A model generated the notes under the pieces. It was not told the origin of the DNA. It searched no databases and saw only the letters and a list, made by a program, of their open reading frames with translations. The position numbers were made by a program, and so were the translations under genes. Shown here piece after piece: positions 1 to 10,908 of a stretch of DNA of 64,000 nt (positions are counted from its first letter, which is position 1; every line of letters starts with the position of its first letter). The DNA lies in the NCBI GenBank assembly GCA_021209875.1, contig JAGYVD010000012.1, positions 123,721-187,720 of the forward strand, in the 5' to 3' direction. This stretch comes from Rosellinia necatrix. Lineage: Eukaryota > Ascomycota > Sordariomycetes > Xylariales > Xylariaceae.

Positions 1-70
1 CAATTTTCATACAACCCTACGTTATGAAATTAACGTATGTTATTACAATAGTTTAATTTTTAAATATACA

Positions 71-325
71 ATGTACATTACACTAATACTTTTTTTGATT
101 GGAATTTTGGTATTCGTTTTAAATAGAAAAAATATTATATTAATATTTATCATCGTCTCGTTTTATTACGAGATAATGGTATTAGCTATATCATACCTTA
201 TATTGGTAAGTTTTTTAAATACGGAAAAGGGCGAAACCTGAATGATTTGCATTATTGCTTTAGTTTATGGTTTAGGTAATTTAGCAGCTTTTTATAGTTT
301 AAGATTAAGTTTGAATCTTCAACCT
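71..325 (+). pseudogene. nad4L: Degenerate nad4L-like segment (complex I subunit ND4L)
   Basis: About 85 codons starting at ATG 71. The first 25 residues (MYITLILFLIG..LNRKN) are clearly ND4L, and ..AFYSLRLS near the end matches the usual C-terminal AFYRLRGS. The middle is badly diverged, and the conserved region before AFY (normally IYIIVVAGAESAIG) is scrambled. There is no stop: the frame runs through a UGA (Trp) straight into the nad5 start at 326, whereas fungal nad4L normally ends in a one-base overlap with nad5. I read it as a decaying copy. A fast-evolving functional gene is possible but less likely. Confidence 0.55.
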
Positions 326-3300
326 ATGTATTTAAATAGAATAACTTTACCTTTATTAGGGTCTATAGTTTCTGGCTTTTTTGGTAGAAAAGCTGGGGTT
401 AGCTCTACACAGTTACTTATTACATATTCTAGAATAATGACTACAATATTAGAGCTTATAGCTTATTTTGAGGTAGGCTCTAATACTATATATAAGTCTA
501 AATTTCATAGTTTAGGCACTAATCGTAATATAAAATTTATATGCAATAATAAGGTTTATTTTTCAACAAGCGCGCGTAGCGCACTGGGCTGCGGAGCCGG
601 GGATATCAATAACCTAGAATCTAAAGTATTTTACTCTAATACTGATGTTGATAAAGAAAAAATAGTTAAAGAAAATCAAAATAAATCTGGAGTTTATCGA
701 TGAACTAGTTTAAGTACAAAATATGCGTATATAGGAAGTAGCGTAAATCTAGGTAGAAGATTTAAAAATTATTATAGTTATTCTTTTCTTACTAGAAATA
801 AAAATATGAATATATCCAGAGCTATTTTAAAATACGGTTATTCGAACTTTAGTCTTGAAATATTAGAATATTGCACACCTGAAGAGTGTATTAAAAGAGA
901 ACAGTATTTTATAGATAATTTTAACCCTGAATATAATATATTAAAGATAGCAGGTTCAACATTAGGTTATAAACATACAGAAGAAACCTTAGCTAAATTT
1001 AAAGAAAGGAAATTAACACCTAATCACTTGGAAAATTTAAGAGCTCATTTAATGATATTAAATCAAAGCGAAAAGCTTAGATCAGGTGCAAAGGAGCGAA
1101 TGTTAAAATTAAATGAGGCAAAAGGTATAAAGGTAGAAGTAACTGATATTAGAACAAATGAAACTATAATATATAAATCCTTACGTGATGCAGCCAAAGC
1201 TTTAAATACAGATTTAAAAGCAATGCATTATAATGAAAGAATACAAAAAGAAAGAGGTATATCTGTACCCTTTAAAAAAACATTATTATATAAGGATAAA
1301 AAGAGATTAAATATTCTCGTTCTTTTAGTAGGAGGATGACGGAGGTAAATCCGTTCACCATCAGACTATCCTTCATACTAGAGCATTTAGTAAAGAAGAT
1401 GTTGAATATCGGCTTCGCACAAACAGTTTTGAATAAAAATTTTGAATTAATCACAAGATTAGAAGAGAAAACACAAGATCAATGAGTTATATATATACCT
1501 GTTCTGAGCCTTCGGCTCTCGCCTTCGTGCGATTTTTCTGTATAGAAAAATTAAAAAAATAAAGTTAAAAGATATTGTAGGTCCATATATGCATAAATCT
1601 ATGTTGTATAAAGTATAAGTTTAGTTATAGTTAGTAATAAAAATATATTAAATAATAATAAAATAGAAAATATATTATAAATATTGCATAATTTAAACAT
1701 GTAAATTTAGATTATTACTAGCAATATCGTTGAAAACGATTAAATAAATAGAGTTAATTTATAGATCGTAGGTTATTTTATTAGCCGCGACAGACTGGTT
1801 CAACGGTAGGTGTCTGAAATGATGCTTAATGTACAGTCGGAATCTTTATATTTAAATAATTTAAATATACCAAGGCTTTATGTAAACCGTTTTGGTTATA
1901 AAGTACAGGGGGGGGGTATATTAACTCTTAATGTATATGCTTTTTAGATTTGGTAGGTGTTTGTTCATATCTTTTAGTGAGTTTCTGATTTACTAGAATA
2001 GCGGCAAATCAAAGTTCTCTTTCAGCCTTTTTAACTAATAGAGTAGGTGATTGTTTTTTAACTATAGGTATGTTTGCTATTTTATGATGTTTAGGTAATA
2101 AGAAAAAAAATAATGTTTTCAAATGTGAATATTCTAGTGCTAGTTATACTTACGTGGCTGCCCTTCGGATTAGTAAAGCCGCAAAAAAATAATAGAAATA
2201 TTTCTTCTCGTTCCTACGAAGCGGGCTATCCTCTGGAAGTCCTGGGCGAAAGGCAGATAAGAAGATATTCAACTAGTTTCTCAAACCTGGAAGGAAGAAG
2301 CCAATTCCTGTCTAGTCAAGTAAAAATAAATTGTAACCTTGGATCTTATTTAGCTGGATTAATAGAAGGTGACGGGTACATTGGTGTGCAGGATCCTAAT
2401 ACTGATGCTAAAGTTATACACCGGCCAAAGATTATTATTGCTTTTAATATTAAGGATAAACCTTTAGCTAAAAAATTATCTGCTGAATTAAATGTAGGTA
2501 GAGTACTTGATCGAGAAAAGTCTGGTATTGTTATATTACAAATTTTAGCTAAGGAAGATGTTTTAAAATTATTAATTTAATTAATGGATTTATGCGTACA
2601 CCTAAGATAGAAGCTTTACATAGAGCTATTCGTTGAATAAATGAGCGAGATAATATTTCAATACCTCTACTAGGGTTAGACACTTCCCCTTTAGACAGTA
2701 ATAATTGATTGGCTGGTTTTACTGATGCGGATGGTTGTTTTAGTATAACGGTTTATGACACCAAGAAAAATGGAGTTTTTTTAAGAACAAGGGTTCAAAC
2801 TTCATTTCGAATAGAAGTGAAACAGAATTATTCTAGAGATGTTTGTGCTTCCTTAGCCCTTCGCTCGACGAGCGAGCTGGGCTGCGGAGCCGGTGGTAGT
2901 GGTTATTTTAATATTTTAAGTGAAATCTCTTCTTTTTTCACTGTTAATCTCTACACTAGAACTAGAAAAACTGAAGATAAAATTTATTATGCTTATGCTG
3001 TTGTTGCTCATAATTCTAGAAGTCATGGGATTGTTCGAAATTATTTTGATCGTTATCCTTTATATTCTTCTAAATATCTAGCTTATAAAGATTGATGTTT
3101 AGTTCAAGATTTACAGACAGGAAATTTAAGTAAAGAGAAGTTGGATAAGATAAAACTAATTAAAAATAATTTTAATAGTAAGCGACTAGTATTTGATTTT
3201 TCACATTTGGATTGTTTTTATTTTAATTAAATTGCCGTGGGTGGTAGTAATATCGCTCTTATTATATAACTATATGCGGGAAACTCCTAAAGTCTTTTTA

Positions 3301-6300
3301 TAGGTATACTATGAAAACATTTTTTTAATGCGCACATAGACCTTAAACATTAAAAAGAATAGATCTTGTTTTAATAGAATAAGTGATAATGGACAATCCG
3401 CAGGAAACGTTAAATATATATTTATTTATATATAGAGGATCCTCAGAGACTGCACGTTATACCCCTTTTATATGCAAACTATATGCAAGCGAGGGTGAAG
3501 ATACAGTCCAATTATAATCTAACGATTATAAATTAATTGAATTTAGATTATGCTACAGTTTTTTCATTAGCTCCTTATGTTAATGAAAATGTGATTACTA
3601 TTATAGGAATATGTTTATTAATAGGTGCAATGGCAAAAAGTTCTCAAGTAGGACTTCACGTATGATTACCTATGGCGATGCCCAAAAAAAAAAGTCGCAG
3701 ATGGTCAATGAACAGTAACCGCTTTAATGGTTATGGTAAGGTTCGACCATAGAACCGTATTAGAAATATAGCAAGGATTAAACCAAATATATTTCGTAGA
3801 TACGGAGATTCCAGACTGGACTTAAAAGCTACTGAGGTGAAAACGGTCAAAATGTTCCGTAGTCAAGACCGTCGGTATTTTAATGTATCGCTACAGACTG
3901 GGTCACCACGGGGTGGCTGAAATGCTGCTGAATGTACAGTCGGAAGCTCTATGAAGTTTTATATAGGAATACAAAGTAGATTTTCTATATTCAATTTATA
4001 CAAAAAGTGCTTTGGGAAAGGTTATTTACTCAAGTAAAACTTGATGTAAACAAACGTGAAAAACATGGCAGTTACTATTTTTATAAATCTCAAATTTATA
4101 AAACAAAGGAGATACTTAAAAGATCATATTCTACCCTTCCTCCTACTAAAGAGGAAGTTGGTAATAAGGATCTAACAGTTGTTCTGGACGAAGATAAAAC
4201 CAAGAATACTAAAAATAAAATAGATCCTTGGTTTATTACAGGTTTTGCTGATGCGGAGTCGTCTTTCATGGTTATAGTTACAAAAGACTCTCGTAAGACT
4301 ACCGGTTGAAGGGTAAGAGTGATATTTTCTATCGCTCTTCACAAAAATGATCTAGATATCTTGCACCAAATTAAATCTTATTTTGGTGGAGTCGGAAATA
4401 TTATAAAAGAGCGTGAAAATAGTTTGGTTTATAGAGTATATAATCTAAAACATATAGCCACGGTTATTTTAGCTCATTTCGATAATTTCCCTTTAATTAC
4501 TGAAAAACGAGCAGATTATTTGTTATTTAGTCAGGTGGTTAAATTAATGGAAAATGGTACACATTTAACTTGTGAAGGTTTGGAGAAGGTTTTAGCCCTT
4601 AAAGCTTCATTAAATAAGGGTTTAACTCCTGTTTTAAAAGCTGCTTTTCCGCCGGGGCCCCCCGGGATTTTTTTCAATAAAAAATTTAACATTATTCCAA
4701 TGATGAGGCCCTCAAATTTAGAGCAGAAAATACCTAACCCTTACTGATTAGCGGGACTTACTAGTGGTGAAGGTTGTTTTGATATTAATGTTGTTAAATC
4801 TCGTTACGTAGAAATGCGTTTTAGAATTACTCAACATACTAGAGATGAAGCACTTTTGTTAAGTTTAATTCCTTACTTAGGGTGTGGCCATTATTCTAAG
4901 AGTAAAGATAATAACTATGGACAATACAAATCTTCTAAGTTTTCGGATATCACTAATAATATAATTCCGTTTTTTAAGGAATATCCTGTGTTAGGTATTA
5001 AAGCTCAAGATTTTGAAGATTGATGTAAAATAGCTGACATTGTAAAGATGGGTAACCATTTAACTTCAGCAGGTTTAACTGAAATTAACCAAATTAAAGA
5101 AGGAATGAACAGAGAAAGACGAAAAGAGGATGCCGAAAAAGAAGGACGAACATGAGATGCTGAAGATTAAAGTATGGAGTTTAGTCTTCTCTTAATCCTT
5201 TGCGTGCATCATATTTCTTATATCTATTATATTCTTACTTAAAAAAAACTATTCTTCGTTTTTATCTCTTTTTATGTGGCTGAATGTACAGTCGGAAGCT
5301 CTATTTATTTGACAGGTGTATTCGGAATAAACTATCTTTATTGATTATTATTTTACACCGTGAGCTTTGGGAAGGTCCTACTCCTGTTTCTGCTTTAATA
5401 CACGCGGCCACTATGGTAACTGCAGGTGTATACTTATTAATCCGTTCATCTCCTTTGATAGAATATAGTTCTACTGTATTATTATTATGTTTATGATTAG
5501 GTGCTATCACTACAGTGTTTAGTTCTCTTATTGGATTATTTCAACAAGATATTAAAAAAGTTATAGCTTACTCTACTATGAGTCAATTGGCTCAAAAATA
5601 TACAGATCATTTAAGTATATTTAGGCATCAAACTGTTTGCGAGCATATTGTTTCCACAATAAAAAAATGATTTTATTTTAGTATATTTTCTTGAGATATT
5701 TCTTTTAGGGATCCCTTGCGCAAAGAATCAACTATAAATAAGTTTGGTGCAAAAATGAAGATTGTCTGCGCAAGCTGCGCAAGCGTAAGTTTACCTCAAT
5801 TTAGAAGTTTTTCAACTATAAGTAAGGAGTTAGCTTACAGTAAATTAAATCCTTATTATGTAACAGGATTTGCAGATGCTGAGGGACCTGGTTGTTTTTT
5901 AATAAATATCGTACGTAGATCAGATCAAAAACTAGGGTATAATGTAAATTTGATGTTTAAAATAAACTTACATTTAAAAGATAAATTGCTATTAGAAAAA
6001 TTAGTGATTTTTTGGTAAAATTGGTAATATTACTGTTAGAAAAATTGAATCGGTTGAATACGTAGTTAGTTCTATAAAAGATTTGGAGATAGTTATTAAG
6101 CATTTTGATGATTATCCTTTGATAACTCAAAAATGGTCCGATTTTCAACTATTCAAATGAACATTTGAATTAATTAAACAAAAACAACATTTAGTTAAAG
6201 AAGGTTTATATAAAATATTGTCTTTAAAAGCTAGTCTTAATAAAGGTTTATCAGGTGAATTAAAGACTGCTTTCCCTAATACTGTTCCTTTTCCAAGACC

Positions 6301-9300
6301 TAAAAATTTTACACCTAAATTAAAAGATAAAAATCCACATTGAATATCTGGTTTTGTCGATGGTGACGGGTGTTTTTATATATCATTAACTAATAATTTA
6401 ACTGGTATAGGTTTAATCTTTAAAGTTACACAACACACTAGAGATGCTGATTTACTGAAAGAATTTATTAATTATTTTAATTGCGGACGTTATTCTATTT
6501 GTTCTAAAGAAGCAGGAGATTTTATCGTGACTAAATTTAGTGATATTAATACGAAAATTATCCCTTTTTTTAACAAGTATCCTTTACAAGGTACTAAGTT
6601 ATTAGATTTTATGGATTTCAACGTAGTTGCAAAATTAATTGAAAACAAAACTCATCTTACTTCAGAGGGCTTTGAAAGAATTAAACAAATAAAAATAGGT
6701 ACAAATAGAGGAAGAATAATTAACCCTAAGCTAACATACACGGCGAAAAGAACTTATATAACTCTACGTTCTTATTCAAATAAATCTTCAGATTTATCTC
6801 AAATTTCTTTTAATGAATGATTATCAGGATTAATAGATGGGAAGGGTCAGTTTTTTAAATCTAAAAAAGGGTATGCTAATTTTAAAATAGTAATGAAAGA
6901 AGAAGATAAATTAGCACTTTATAATCTAAAACATAAATTTGGGGGATCTATTAAAAAGATATCTTCAGAGACAAAACTTAAATATAAGTTGCAACATAAA
7001 AAAGGATTAATTCAATTAATTAATAGTGTTAACGGTTTAATTCGAAATCCTGCCAGGATGTTAGAATTAAATAGGGTTTGTTTATTATATAATATAGAAT
7101 TTAAAATGGCTGAACCTTTAACTTATTTAAACGGCTGATTTAGTGGGTTTCTAGATAGTGATGGTTCAATACACTTTAATGTAAAGTCAAATCAATTAAT
7201 TTTAAGTGTAACTCAAAAAAATAAATATTTATTAGATCCTATAAGAGATTTATATTCAGGAAGAATAAAACTTCTTAAATCTAAAGAAGCATTTGAGTAT
7301 TGTATTTATAGAAAACTAGAAATTTTAAATCTTATAGATAACTATTTTATAAAATACCCTTTAAAGTCTAGTAAAAGACATAAATTAGAATTAATTAAAC
7401 AATTATTTTCCTTAGATGTTAAAACAGTATACCCTTCTTTAAATGGACAAATCTTAGGTGATATAGTTAATTTAAAGAAAAACAATTATTAATAGAAAAA
7501 TAAATTATAAATAAAATTTTATATTGTGGGAAAATATGCGTAGAGGCTATATGTATTATAATTATTATAGCTAATTCGCAGATAACCAAAGCTCGTGATT
7601 ATTTATATAATAATCACTGTAATTTCAAGTTTTTTAATTCATTTACCATTATAAGGTTATACATTATGTTTGTGTTAAAAAAATGAAAATTTGAAATTAC
7701 CAGAAAGTTAGTAGGAATCTCAGAGGCCATACGTTTGATATTAGTCTTTATTAAATTAAAATTAATTAATTTAATGCCAAAATTATTTATCTTAAATACA
7801 CACATCTTTATAAATAAAATTCGTTTTTTACCGACCAGGTCTCCTCTTCTGGAAGAGACGCCTAGCACACCAGGTCCAGGTCCAGGTCCAGGTCCAGGTT
7901 CAGGTCCAGGCCCAGGTCCCTTTATTGGTGTGCGCAAGGCTAAATCACCTTTATTAAAGAAGAAATATTGCTTAATATTTAGTAAAAATATAAATACTAA
8001 TAGTTTAGATAATCTAAATACAGATTCAGATGATCTTGCTTTTAGAGAATGATTAGCAGGATTAATAGATGGAGATGGTTACTTTTTATTATCTAAAAAT
8101 GGATACAATAGTTGTGAAATAACTATGGACGCTAGAGATAAAAAGTTTTATATTTAATACAACAAAAATATGGTGGATCAGTTAAACAAATTTCAAATGC
8201 TTATGCCTTTAAATATAAATTAAGAAATAGAGCTGGTTTAATAGCAATAATAAATGATATAAATGGATTAATTAGAAATCCTGTACGTTTATTACAAATG
8301 AATAAGCTTTGCGTAAAATTTGATATAGAATTAAAGTATTCAGACAATATTGCATTTAATAATGGGTGGCTTAGTGGATTTATTGATAGTGATGGGTCAG
8401 TATATTATAGTGAATCCTCGGGACAAGTTTTTATAAGTATATCTCAAAAAAAATAAATTTTTATTGGAACCTTTAATAGATATCTACGGGGGAAGAGTGG
8501 ATATTTCTAGTCCTAAATTAGAAGCATTTAAATATGTTATCTATAGAAAGGCTGAATTATTTAATTTAATAGATAATTATTTTAGTAAATATCCTTTAAG
8601 AACAGAAAAAATGAAAAGAGTTAATTTAATAAAACAGTTTTATTTAAGTAGAATAAGTAAAAAAAAATAAAGATGTTGTAAAATTTAATGAATGAGTAAA
8701 ATTTCAAGATAAATGAGAAAAATTTCAAGATTAATAAAGAAATGGTCCAGGTTACGTCATATTAATTTATGATAGTAATTTCGCAATTAGGTATGATGGT
8801 AATAGCTATAGGTCTTTCTTCTTATAATGTAGCTCTCTTCCATTTAGTTAACCATGCTTTTTATAAAGGGTTATTGTTTTTAGGTGCTGGTGCGGTAATT
8901 CATGCTGTAGCTGACAATCAGGATTTTAGAAAATACGGAGGGTTAATTTCATTTTTACCTTTAACATATTCAGTTATACTTATAGCTAGTCTTAGTTTAG
9001 TTGCCTTTCCTTTTATGACGGGATTTTATAGTAAAGATTTTATATTAGAGTCTGCTTTTGGTCAATATTACTTTAGTAGTATAGTTGTCTATGTTATAGC
9101 CGTAATAGGAGCTATATTTACTACTCTTTATTCAGTAAAAGTTCTTTATTTAACTTTCTTAACTCCGGCATTAGGTCCTAAAATTCATTACTTTAGAGCT
9201 CACGAAGGAGACCTGTTTTTAGTTTTACCTTTAATAATATTAGCGTTGTTTTCTATTTTTTTTGGTTATATTACCAAAGACATCTTCATAGGTTTAGGTT

Positions 9301-9803
9301 CGGGATTCTTTATAGATAACTCGATTTTTATTCACCCTATGCATGAGATAACTATTGACACTGAATTTGCTATTCCTGTTATTTTTAAACTTTTACCTTT
9401 ATTATTTACAGTAATATTTAGCGTGTTAGCTATTGTTATCTCTGAATTTTTACCCGAACTAGTTATTTATTTTAAATTATCCAGATTTGGTTACTATTTT
9501 TACGGTTTCTTTAATCAAAGATTCCTTATCGAGATGCTATACAATAAATATATTACTGGATTAGTGTTATATCTTGGAGGTCAAACTACAAAGATTTTAG
9601 ATAAAGGAAGTATAGAATTATTGGGACCTTTCGGTTTAGAAAAAGGTTTAATTAACTTAAGTAAAAGTATAAATAAGTTAAGTAATGGAATGGTTACAAG
9701 TTACGCTTTATTCTTTTTACTAGGGTTTAGCGTTTATATGATTATTGTTTATCTAACTATGTTTTTTTTCTGAGGGAGTACACTTGAAGGTCAGTGAAAT
9801 TAG
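326..9803 (+). CDS. nad5: NADH dehydrogenase subunit 5, interrupted by four group I introns
   Basis: Core proton-pumping membrane subunit of complex I in the inner mitochondrial membrane. Exons: 326-~487 (start [20 protein letters not shown]), 1953-2096, 3540-3679, 5370-5583 and 8784-9803. Exons 2-5 are highly conserved ([60 protein letters not shown]). UGA is Trp. Between exon 1 (ends ..FEVGSNT) and exon 2 (begins VGVCSY) about 90 normally present residues are missing, and exon 1 is much more diverged than the rest, so the 5' part may be a decayed copy. The reading frame ends at TAG 9801, but a hydrophobic ND5-like tail continues in another frame from about 9790, suggesting a frameshift near 9770-9790. 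Confidence 0.85.
488..1348 (+). CDS. GIY-YIG homing endonuclease, in frame with upstream exon
   Basis: The frame is continuous with the nad4L/nad5-like sequence and ends at TAA 1346 when UGA is Trp. Landmarks are [20 protein letters not shown] (GIY-YIG catalytic module, about codons 70-95 after the exon), [20 protein letters not shown], and [19 protein letters not shown] (catalytic Glu helix). A C-terminal NUMOD-like DNA-binding part ([30 protein letters not shown]) follows. A GC-rich in-frame insertion at about 571-602 encodes [10 protein letters not shown] upstream of the catalytic domain. It would cut intronless nad5 alleles to spread the intron. Confidence 0.8.
488..1952 (+). mobile_element. 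Group I intron nad5-i1
   Basis: The 3' core lies at about 1725-1852: GAAAACGATTAAA, GACAGACTGG and ATGTACAGTCGGA, the same core pattern as cob-i3, cob-i4, cob-i6 and nad5-i3. The intron ends with G at 1952 before exon 2 codon GTA. The 5' boundary is approximate. A GC hairpin element sits at 1518-1555 between the ORF and the core. Confidence 0.7.
2097..3539 (+). mobile_element. Group IB intron nad5-i2
   Basis: Inserted between codons GGT (ends 2096) and AAT (3540). Core elements follow the ORF: ACAATCCGCAGGAAACG (about 3395), GGATCCTCAGAGACTGCACG (about 3436) and GAAGATACAGTCC (about 3497). The terminal G is 3539. Confidence 0.8.
2113..3230 (+). pseudogene. LAGLIDADG homing endonuclease, one frameshift
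   Basis: Two-motif LAGLIDADG protein. Motif 1 is [12 protein letters not shown] (about 2350) and motif 2 is [12 protein letters not shown] (about 2710). The first half stops at TAA 2578. The second half resumes in another frame at about 2580 ([19 protein letters not shown]) and ends at TAA 3228, so one frameshift separates them, in an AT-repetitive stretch. An in-frame GC insertion at about 2850-2892 encodes [11 protein letters not shown] and resembles the one in the nad5-i1 ORF. The ORF start at 2113 is out of frame with the exon by one base, next to an A8 run. Confidence 0.75.
3680..5369 (+). mobile_element. Group I intron nad5-i3 with duplicated 3' core segment
   Basis: The codon for Met is split AT|G across the intron. 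Core at about 3836-3955 (GAAAACGGTCAAA, ACAGACTGGGTCACC, TGTACAGTCGGAAGCTCTAT), upstream of the ORF. The segment GTGGCTGAATGTACAGTCGG plus AAGCTCTAT recurs at about 5276-5304, downstream of the ORF, so the ORF is flanked by two copies of the last core strand. Confidence 0.75.
4007..5170 (+). CDS. LAGLIDADG homing endonuclease, intact
   Basis: 387 codons with UGA as Trp, uninterrupted. A free N-terminal leader of about 70 residues includes KRSYSTLPP, a motif common before such domains. LAGLIDADG-type motif 1 is [13 protein letters not shown] and motif 2 is [13 protein letters not shown], each followed by the usual second half ([41 protein letters not shown]). Motif 1 has Glu-Ser-Ser where Glu-Gly/Asp-Gly is usual. 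A short GC-rich insert encodes PPGPPG near 4650. It lies after the intron core, between two copies of the terminal core strand. Confidence 0.85.
5584..7492 (+). CDS. Fused four-motif LAGLIDADG protein, one frameshift
   Basis: In frame with exon 4. After the T6 run at about 6008-6013 the frame changes by one, then stays open to TAA 7490 (about 635 codons in total). Four motifs in order are [13 protein letters not shown] (about 5860), [13 protein letters not shown] (about 6345), [13 protein letters not shown] (about 6820) and [13 protein letters not shown] (about 7140). Motifs 1-2 belong to the two-motif family seen in nad5-i3, motifs 3-4 to the family seen in nad1-i2 ([22 protein letters not shown]). 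The linker is about 40 residues ([16 protein letters not shown]). Motif 3 has Lys in place of the usual acidic residue, so that half may be inactive. A fusion of two endonucleases is rare. Confidence 0.75.
7735..8670 (+). pseudogene. Third LAGLIDADG unit in nad5-i4, broken by frameshifts
   Basis: Same family as motifs 3-4 of the preceding fused protein. [13 protein letters not shown] is at about 8055 and [13 protein letters not shown] at about 8370. Frameshifts at about 8150 and at an A-run at about 8447 break the frame; the last part reads [11 protein letters not shown] to the stop at 8668. The N-terminal leader contains a [12 protein letters not shown] stretch from a hexamer repeat. It sits between the core strands of the intron, as nad1-i2's ORF does. 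Confidence 0.7.
7873..7919 (+). repeat. CCAGGT/CCAGGC hexamer tandem repeat
   Basis: About seven to eight imperfect 6-bp units inside a LAGLIDADG leader, read as Gly-Pro repeats. Related to the GGCCCT arrays at 16509 and 18587. Confidence 0.85.
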
Positions 9804-10196
9804 TTTAATTTTATTATTAGGTTTTTTTACATTAGTTAATTTAAAAAACAGTAAACCCTTTTCATCTAGTCCTAATTAGAATCCCGAGGCCTACCCGAAC
9901 TTAGATAGAATGAGGGGTCCTGCCCCTAGAACGACTACGTAAGTGTTTAGATTCTTCGGTTGTAGCTTTCCCTTTTATCTTTCTTAAATCTCTTACTACT
10001 AGAGTAAATTACTTAAAAAGTTTTAATAGATATAATCCAGTGGCTATTAACTCTTTGGATTTAAATGTTCCAGGTTTTTTGAGGTTTTGTTCAACTTCAC
10101 TCTCTACGAAGTTTTCTATTCGAAGGACTCCGTAAGGGTTTTAAGACAAAAAAGGGACTCCGACTACGTTAGGTGTTGGTTATTTTAGCACTACTA

Positions 10197-10300
10197 GCCG
10201 CGCTTCGCATAAAAAAAAATATATTTTTTTTTATTAATTTTTCTATACAGAAAAATCGCACGAAGGCGAGAGGCGCGCGCTTGCGCGCGCTGGGTCGGAG
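10197..10300 (-). repeat. Composite GC hairpin element
   Basis: Begins GCCGCGCTTCGCATAAAA, has an A/T run, then CTATACAGAAAAATCGCACG and AAGGCGAG. Same layout as copies at 32716, 44945 and 47287. Confidence 0.75.
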
Positions 10301-10336
10301 GCTAGTCTTAAATTAATTAATGAAACAGGTCCCTTC

Positions 10337-10367
10337 GGCCGCGTAGCGGCCTGGGTAGCTCCGCTAA
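10337..10367 (+). repeat. Double-hairpin GC element
   Basis: GGCCGC-GTA-GCGGCC followed by TGGGT and AGC-TCC-GCT: two adjacent small hairpins. Nearly identical at 19267, 23525, 25119, 60180 and, with changes, 10795. Confidence 0.75.
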
Positions 10368-10606
10368 GGAAGGCTTGTACTGATAATTGTGATAAGTTTT
10401 CTATGTAGTCTAAATTCTCGAGATACTAGTGAATTAAAAAAAATATAAACAAGAATTTGCATCTAGATATACTTCACCGTAATTAAATCTAGACGATCAA
10501 ACGACTACGTAAAATTATAGCGAATAAACCAAAGGGTTTAGCAATTGCATATAAGGATAATCTTGAAGCTCTAATTTTGTTTAAACTATTATCTCTAATT
10601 TATACT

Positions 10607-10663
10607 CTCTACGAAGTCCTTGCTGCTTTATTTATACCCTCTACGAAGTCCTTGCTGCTTTAT
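10607..10663 (+). repeat. Two direct copies of a 25-bp sequence
   Basis: CTCTACGAAGTCC + TTGCTGCTTTAT occurs at 10607 and again at 10639, a 32-bp period. Confidence 0.85.
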
Positions 10664-10794
10664 CTTCTGTTTTCTCTCCTTTATACAAGTTCTGACCTCT
10701 GGTTTCTCTTAGTGCTTAGCCCTCGCCTAAAAGTCCGTGCGATTTTTCTGTATAGAAAAATTAATAAAAAAAAAACAAATGTGTTTTTTTATAA

Positions 10795-10826
10795 GGCCGC
10801 TATGCGGCCTGGGTATCTTCGCTACG
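10795..10826 (+). repeat. Double-hairpin GC element, diverged copy
   Basis: GGCCGC-TAT-GCGGCC then a TCTTCGCTA hairpin. It follows directly after a diverged TCTGTATAGA element at about 10720-10762. Confidence 0.65.
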
Positions 10827-10908
10827 GGGATAATACTCTTTGTATAAAATATATAAAGTAAATAAGTGTAATTAACTTTAACAATAAAAATTATACTCTC
10901 CCAACCTT

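Larger units (their letters stand above)
5584..8783 (+). mobile_element. Composite group I intron nad5-i4
   Basis: Inserted after codon AGT (5583); exon resumes at CAA 8784 after G. One set of core elements is visible in the second half: TTCGCAGATAACCAAAGC (about 7572), TAGGAATCTCAGAGGCCATACG (about 7711-7732) and a final AAATGGTCC (about 8740). The first 1.9 kb is one long endonuclease frame read from exon 4. Either one intron gained a second ORF or two introns merged. Confidence 0.7.
9804..10908 (+). other. nad5-cob spacer rich in GC hairpin elements
   Basis: No conserved gene seen. It holds a composite hairpin element (10197-10300), two GGCCGC..GCGGCC hairpins (10337, 10795), one variant of the TCTGTATAGA element (about 10720-10762), a 25-bp direct repeat (10607-10663), and several GACTACGTAAG-type short motifs that recur elsewhere in the window. 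Confidence 0.7.

Noticed and set aside
326..1952. Trans-splicing of nad5 as the main explanation for the missing residues
   Set aside because: No half-intron structure pointing to a distant partner is visible in the window; a decayed 5' copy or misassembly explains it as well. Kept only as one option in the finding.
10607..10663. CRISPR-like repeat
   Set aside because: Only two copies with a 7-bp spacer, in fungal mtDNA; a local duplication.
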